Shown: piece by piece, positions 60,808 through 64,000 of the stretch
Numbering within the stretch: the stretch's first letter is position 1
How the letters are laid out: each line of letters starts with the position of its first letter
Source of the DNA: Streptomyces hawaiiensis
Lineage (GTDB): Bacteria > Actinomycetota > Actinomycetes > Streptomycetales > Streptomycetaceae
Assembly: GCF_004803895.1 (NCBI RefSeq)
Contig: NZ_CP021978.1
Span: forward strand, 5,642,001-5,706,000
DNA: 64,000 bases
Direction of reading: 5' to 3'
Made by a program: the position numbers and the translations under genes
Notes under the pieces: generated by a model
Databases searched by the model: none
What the model was told of the DNA's origin: nothing
Seen by the model: only the letters and a program-made list of their open reading frames with translations

Positions 60808-63543
60808 TTGAGTCGTGAAACTGACACTCCGTCCTCCGGGCCCAACGGGCGCGGCGGAGCCGCCTACCCGTCGGGTACGCCGCCGTACGGGACCCCGACG
60901 GTCTCCGACGCCGGTACGGACGCGGGCCGTTCCGCCACGCGGCCGGAGGAACGCAAGACCGAGACCACGCTGACGACCCGGATCCGGATCAACATCCCCG
61001 GGTCGCGGCCCATTCCGCCCGTGGTGGTGCGCAAACCCGTCGCGGAGGCGGAGAGCTCGGCCGACACCGACACGCACGGTGAGACCTCGACGGCGCCGGG
61101 CGCCGCCCCGTCCACGCGAACGGGCACGGGCACGGGCACGGGCACGGGCACGGTCGAGCCTCCCGCCGACCCCGCGCAGCCGGGCGACGACAAGCCGGCC
61201 AGCGACTGGTTCGCACCCCGCAAGTCCGGCGGAGGCAAGGGCGGTCCGGGCAGCGGGTCCAGCAACGGGGCCGGGCTGCCGGGCGGTTCGGGTCCGGCGG
61301 CGGGCGGTTCCGGTGCCGGCACGTCCGGTGGGGCCCGGCCGGGTGCCGGGCGGCCCGGAGGCGTGGTCGGCTCCATGGGCGCGCCGGGCGGCTCCCGGTC
61401 CGGCGGTACGAACGGCGCCGGGCTCCCCGGCGGCGCGACCGGCGGCCCCGTCGCGCCCGGGCACGGCGGCGGCACCGGCTCCTTCGACGTCACCGAGGCC
61501 TTGGCGGCGGGCCCGCTGGGCAACGGCTCGCGTCCCGCCCCGGGCGGCGGCGAACAGCGCCGCGACGACCTGCCGTACTTCTCGGAGAACGGCCGCGACG
61601 GGCAGGACGGCAACGGCGGTCGGTCCGGCCCGGGCACCGCCAACGGCTACGGCGGCCCCGGATCCCAGGGCCCGGCCGGCCCGACGGGCGGACCGGTCAC
61701 GGGTGACGGCCCGATGGTGCCGTCGGCGGGTGGAACGGGCGGCTTCGACGAGCCGGGCGGCCCGGGTGGCCCGGGCGGCTTCAACGCCCCCGCGGGCCCG
61801 GGCGGACCCGGAGTTTTCAACGCACCCGGCGGCCCCGGCAACCCGGGCGCCCCAGGCGGCTTCGGCAACGAGCCGGGCGTCCCTGGAACCTTCAGTGCTC
61901 CCGGTGCTCCCGGTGCTCCCGGCGGCCCTGGCGGTTTCGGTGAGCCGGGGAGGCCTGGTGGCCCCGGGGCCTTCAACGAGTCCGGTGCCCCTGGCGGCCC
62001 TGGCGGTTTCGGTGACCCTGGCAGGCCCGGTGGCCCTGAGGCCTTCAACGAGCCCGGCCGTCCCGGCGGCCCTGGCGGCCCTGGCGGCTTCGGCGACCCG
62101 GGCCGCACCGGTGCTCCCGGGGCCTTCAACGAGCCCGGCCGTCCCGGCGGCCCTGGAGCCCCCGGCGCCTTCAACGACCCCGGCCGGCCGGGAGGCCCCG
62201 GCGCACCCGTCGGCCCCGGAGCCATAGGCGGCGGCACGGGCGCCTCGGGCGGCTCCGCCGGTACGGGCGTACCCGGAGCTCCTGGCGGCCCCGCGGGCCC
62301 GGGCGCCCAGGGCGGCACCACCGCTCCCGGCGCCGCAGGCCCCCGCCCCGGTGGCGGCATGAGCGACGACACCGCCATCCTCACCCCGCAGAAGCCGGCC
62401 CCGGACGGCCAGGGCTTCGGCCCCCGGCACGACAACGTCTCCGGGCACACCGTCACCAGCGGCATCCCCGTCGTACCGCCCGGCGCGGCCTCGCCGTTCG
62501 GCCCGGGCGCGCCCGGTGACGGTCCGGTGCCGCACACGGCTCCGAAGTTGCCCGAGCCGGTCTCCCCGCCCCCGGCGGGCTCCTCGAAGGCGCCGAAGAA
62601 AAAGGGGCGCAGCAAGCTCGTGCTGCTGGCCGTCGGCGTGGTCGTCCTCGCCGGTGGTGTCTACGGCGCCGGCCTGCTGATGAACCGCACCGACGTGCCC
62701 AAGGGCACCACCGTGCTCGGCGTCGACATCGGTGGCACCACCCGCGACGGCGCGGTCAAGAAGCTCGACGAGGCCTTCGACGGCAATGCGGGCAAGCCGC
62801 TGAAGCTGTCGGTGGGCGGCAAGGCCGTCAGCCTCGACCCGGACAACGCGGGCCTGCAGTTCGACATGGACGCCACGGCCGACGCGGCGGCGAAGAGCGA
62901 CTACAACCCGGTCTCCGTGATCGGCTCCCTCTTCGGCGAGCATCGTGTCGTCACGCCGGTCATGCCCGTCGACGAGGAGAAGCTGCACGCCTCTCTGGAG
63001 GACGCCGTAGGCGGCTCCGGCGCGTCGACCGACGGCACGATCGAGTTCAAGGGAGGCAAGGCCGTCCCCGTGTACGGCAAGGTGGGCAAGGGCATCGACC
63101 TCGCCAAGGCGACGACGACCGTGGAGCAGGCATACCGCTCCCAGGTGGAGACCGGCACGGCCGGCACGGTGAACCTGCCGACCACCACCCGGCAGCCGAC
63201 CGTCTCGAACGCCGAGGTCGACCGGGTGCTGAAGGACTTCGCCCAGCCCGCGATGTCGGCCAAGGCCATCGTGCAGACCGACGCGGCGCACAGCATCCCG
63301 TTCGGCGCGTTGTCCCTGCCGAAGATCCTGAGCTTCAAGGCCGTCGACGGCAAGCTGGTGGACACCTACAACCTCAAGGCGCTGCAGGAGGCATACGGCC
63401 AGACCTTCGAGGGCGTGCAGATCGAGGGCGCGAGCGGCAAGCGGGACGTCACGCCGCAGGACGTCGTCACGGCGCTGCGCGAGGCCCTGCGTGGCAAGAC
63501 CCCGGCGGAGCGCATCGGAGTCATCGACACCAAGCCGAACTGA
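60808..63543 (+). CDS. Membrane protein with collagen-like repeats and two peptidoglycan-binding (PG_binding_4) domains
   Basis: A 911-residue type II membrane protein. Residues 1-300 are low-complexity Gly/Pro/Ser/Thr. About 300-470 is collagen-like: GPGGFGEPGRPGGPGAFNES and related units with G-x-y triplets. One membrane helix follows (KLVLLAVGVVVLAGGVYGAG, near 610). The external part has two VanW/YoaR-type PG_binding_4 domains (PKGTTVLGVDIGGTTRDGAV and TGTAGTVNLPTTTRQPTVSN). The start is TTG 60808 with GGGAG eight bases upstream. It probably binds the cell wall. The cytoplasmic collagen-like region is unusual. Confidence 0.82.
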   Translation: MSRETDTPSSGPNGRGGAAYPSGTPPYGTPTVSDAGTDAGRSATRPEERKTETTLTTRIRINIPGSRPIPPVVVRKPVAEAESSADTDTHGETSTAPGAAPSTRTGTGTGTGTGTVEPPADPAQPGDDKPASDWFAPRKSGGGKGGPGSGSSNGAGLPGGSGPAAGGSGAGTSGGARPGAGRPGGVVGSMGAPGGSRSGGTNGAGLPGGATGGPVAPGHGGGTGSFDVTEALAAGPLGNGSRPAPGGGEQRRDDLPYFSENGRDGQDGNGGRSGPGTANGYGGPGSQGPAGPTGGPVTGDGPMVPSAGGTGGFDEPGGPGGPGGFNAPAGPGGPGVFNAPGGPGNPGAPGGFGNEPGVPGTFSAPGAPGAPGGPGGFGEPGRPGGPGAFNESGAPGGPGGFGDPGRPGGPEAFNEPGRPGGPGGPGGFGDPGRTGAPGAFNEPGRPGGPGAPGAFNDPGRPGGPGAPVGPGAIGGGTGASGGSAGTGVPGAPGGPAGPGAQGGTTAPGAAGPRPGGGMSDDTAILTPQKPAPDGQGFGPRHDNVSGHTVTSGIPVVPPGAASPFGPGAPGDGPVPHTAPKLPEPVSPPPAGSSKAPKKKGRSKLVLLAVGVVVLAGGVYGAGLLMNRTDVPKGTTVLGVDIGGTTRDGAVKKLDEAFDGNAGKPLKLSVGGKAVSLDPDNAGLQFDMDATADAAAKSDYNPVSVIGSLFGEHRVVTPVMPVDEEKLHASLEDAVGGSGASTDGTIEFKGGKAVPVYGKVGKGIDLAKATTTVEQAYRSQVETGTAGTVNLPTTTRQPTVSNAEVDRVLKDFAQPAMSAKAIVQTDAAHSIPFGALSLPKILSFKAVDGKLVDTYNLKALQEAYGQTFEGVQIEGASGKRDVTPQDVVTALREALRGKTPAERIGVIDTKPN
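61120..61155 (+). repeat. Hexanucleotide microsatellite (ACGGGC)5
   Basis: Five exact ACGGGC units (61120-61149) and a sixth variant encode a Thr-Gly run inside the preceding gene. Units of six bases keep the frame, so slippage would only change protein length. Confidence 0.8.
61720..62220 (+). repeat. Degenerate collagen-like coding repeats
   Basis: Units of about 36-48 bases encode GGPGGFG(D/E)PGRPGGPGAFNE and variants at least eight times. Codon choice varies between CCT and CCC, GGT and GGC, so the copies differ more in DNA than in protein. Confidence 0.7.
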
Positions 63544-63563
63544 CCTCCGGCCACCCGCCGCAC

Positions 63564-63596
63564 GAGAGCCCCTGCCCGGTGAGGGCAGGGGCTCTC
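63564..63596 (+). terminator. Perfect 14-bp terminator after the collagen-like gene
   Basis: GAGAGCCCCTGCCC (63564-63577) pairs without mismatch with GGGCAGGGGCTCTC (63583-63596), 20 bases past the stop. Confidence 0.85.
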
Positions 63597-63612
63597 CTCG
63601 TCACCTCGCAGA

Positions 63613-63628
63613 CATGACAACTGTCATG
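63613..63628. promoter_or_regulatory. Palindrome CATGACA-AC-TGTCATG upstream of the ABC transporter gene
   Basis: A perfect seven-base inverted repeat with a two-base centre lies 58 bases before the start codon of the ABC gene, in an otherwise GC-rich gap. It has the form of a response-regulator or repressor operator. Confidence 0.55.
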
Positions 63629-63686
63629 CGGCACTCCGGACGCCCGGCACTGCCCCCGCCGGCTCCCCCGAAGCCACGATGTCCGT

Positions 63687-64000
63687 ATGACAACGACAGC
63701 CTCCGTGGTCGAGTTCGACCAGGTGAGCAAGGCATACGACGCCGTCCGCGCCGTGGACGGACTGACCCTCGACCTCAGCCCGGGGCAGACCGTCGCCCTG
63801 CTCGGCCCCAATGGCGCCGGCAAGTCCACCACCCTCGACCTGCTGCTCGGCCTCAAGAAGCCCGACAGCGGCACGGTCCGGCTCTTCGGCACCAGCCCCC
63901 GGGACGCCGTCGTCGCCGGACGCGTGGGCGCCATGCTGCAGAGCGGCGGCCTCATGGGCGAGGTCACGGTCGCCGAACTCGTGCGGCTCGCCTGCGACCT
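63687..64000 (+). CDS. ABC transporter ATP-binding protein, N-terminal part (runs off the window)
   Basis: An open frame from ATG 63687 to the window end, 104 codons visible. VVEFDQVSKAYDAVRAVDGL opens the domain and Walker A is GPNGAGKST; the Q-loop region is VGAMLQSGGLMGEVTV. This is the CcmA/DrrA-like exporter type, normally paired with an ABC-2 permease and often with a two-component system. It is separated from the upstream gene by a terminator and a palindrome. Signature and Walker B lie beyond the window. Confidence 0.85.
   Translation, partial: MTTTASVVEFDQVSKAYDAVRAVDGLTLDLSPGQTVALLGPNGAGKSTTLDLLLGLKKPDSGTVRLFGTSPRDAVVAGRVGAMLQSGGLMGEVTVAELVRLACD

Noticed and set aside
61720..62220. 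Regular repeats considered as a CRISPR array.
   Set aside because: They are in-frame coding repeats for a collagen-like protein with no unique spacers and no cas genes.

Overview
The window is high-GC actinobacterial DNA, almost certainly from a Streptomyces chromosome. The signs are overwhelming G/C at third codon positions, frequent GTG and TTG starts, many ATGA start/stop overlaps, mycothiol (MshB), DUF397/XRE and SpoIIE-type regulators, and an isorenieratene-type carotenoid cluster under LitR/LitS-like regulators. No hsdM, tRNA, rRNA or CRISPR array was seen.

Region 1 (1-9981) is read as the right-hand part of an integrative element. It carries the end of hsdS, hsdR overlapped by a YgjP-like metallopeptidase gene, and a GHKL ATPase fused to a Shedu-like nuclease domain. 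A repeat-rich non-coding segment and a replication/excision/integration module follow (AAA ATPase, excisionase, winged-helix protein, tyrosine integrase). Just after the integrase, three 8-bp direct repeats are followed by a 21-bp block that reads as the last codons of ychF (-FRFNV-stop) and then a terminator. This suggests that the element sits in the 3' end of ychF and that the restriction and nuclease genes are its cargo.

Region 2 (10.0-13.5 kb) holds HEAT-repeat and CPCC-type proteins, a truncated luciferase-like oxidoreductase, a 39-residue Ser/Thr/Cys-rich candidate RiPP precursor, a zinc-finger anti-sigma-like protein and a DUF4397 surface protein. Region 3 (13.5-27 kb) is the light and carotenoid locus: an ECF sigma factor (litS-like) diverges from a MerR/B12-binding photoreceptor-type regulator (litR). 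After litR comes crtY-crtT-crtU. Converging on it is an operon of SDR/DUF2867, photolyase, crtE, an in-frame crtI-crtB fusion and a Rieske protein. Together these would make lycopene, then beta-carotene, then an aromatic carotenoid, together with light-damage repair.

Region 4 (27-45 kb) has a secreted subtilisin, a serpin N-terminus joined to a DUF4258 toxin-like domain with a DUF2283 partner, a GntR regulator, a Nudix hydrolase, two regulators with related GHKL kinase domains (one on a PAS-PAS-GAF-PP2C phosphatase), a GH18-like membrane-anchored protein, a succinate dehydrogenase operon (sdhC-A-B) and an orphan peptide-binding lipoprotein. Region 5 (45-64 kb) has typA, a complete five-gene oligopeptide ABC importer, a prolyl oligopeptidase, a rearranged XRE/GHKL scar next to a DUF397 gene, an Uma2 protein, mshB with DUF6113, a peptidoglycan-binding-domain protein with collagen-like repeats, and the start of an ABC exporter ATPase.

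The items most worth following are the GHKL-Shedu cargo protein beside the type I restriction genes, the serpin-DUF4258/DUF2283 pair, the RiPP-like peptide, the crtI-crtB fusion and the triplicated crtU start site.
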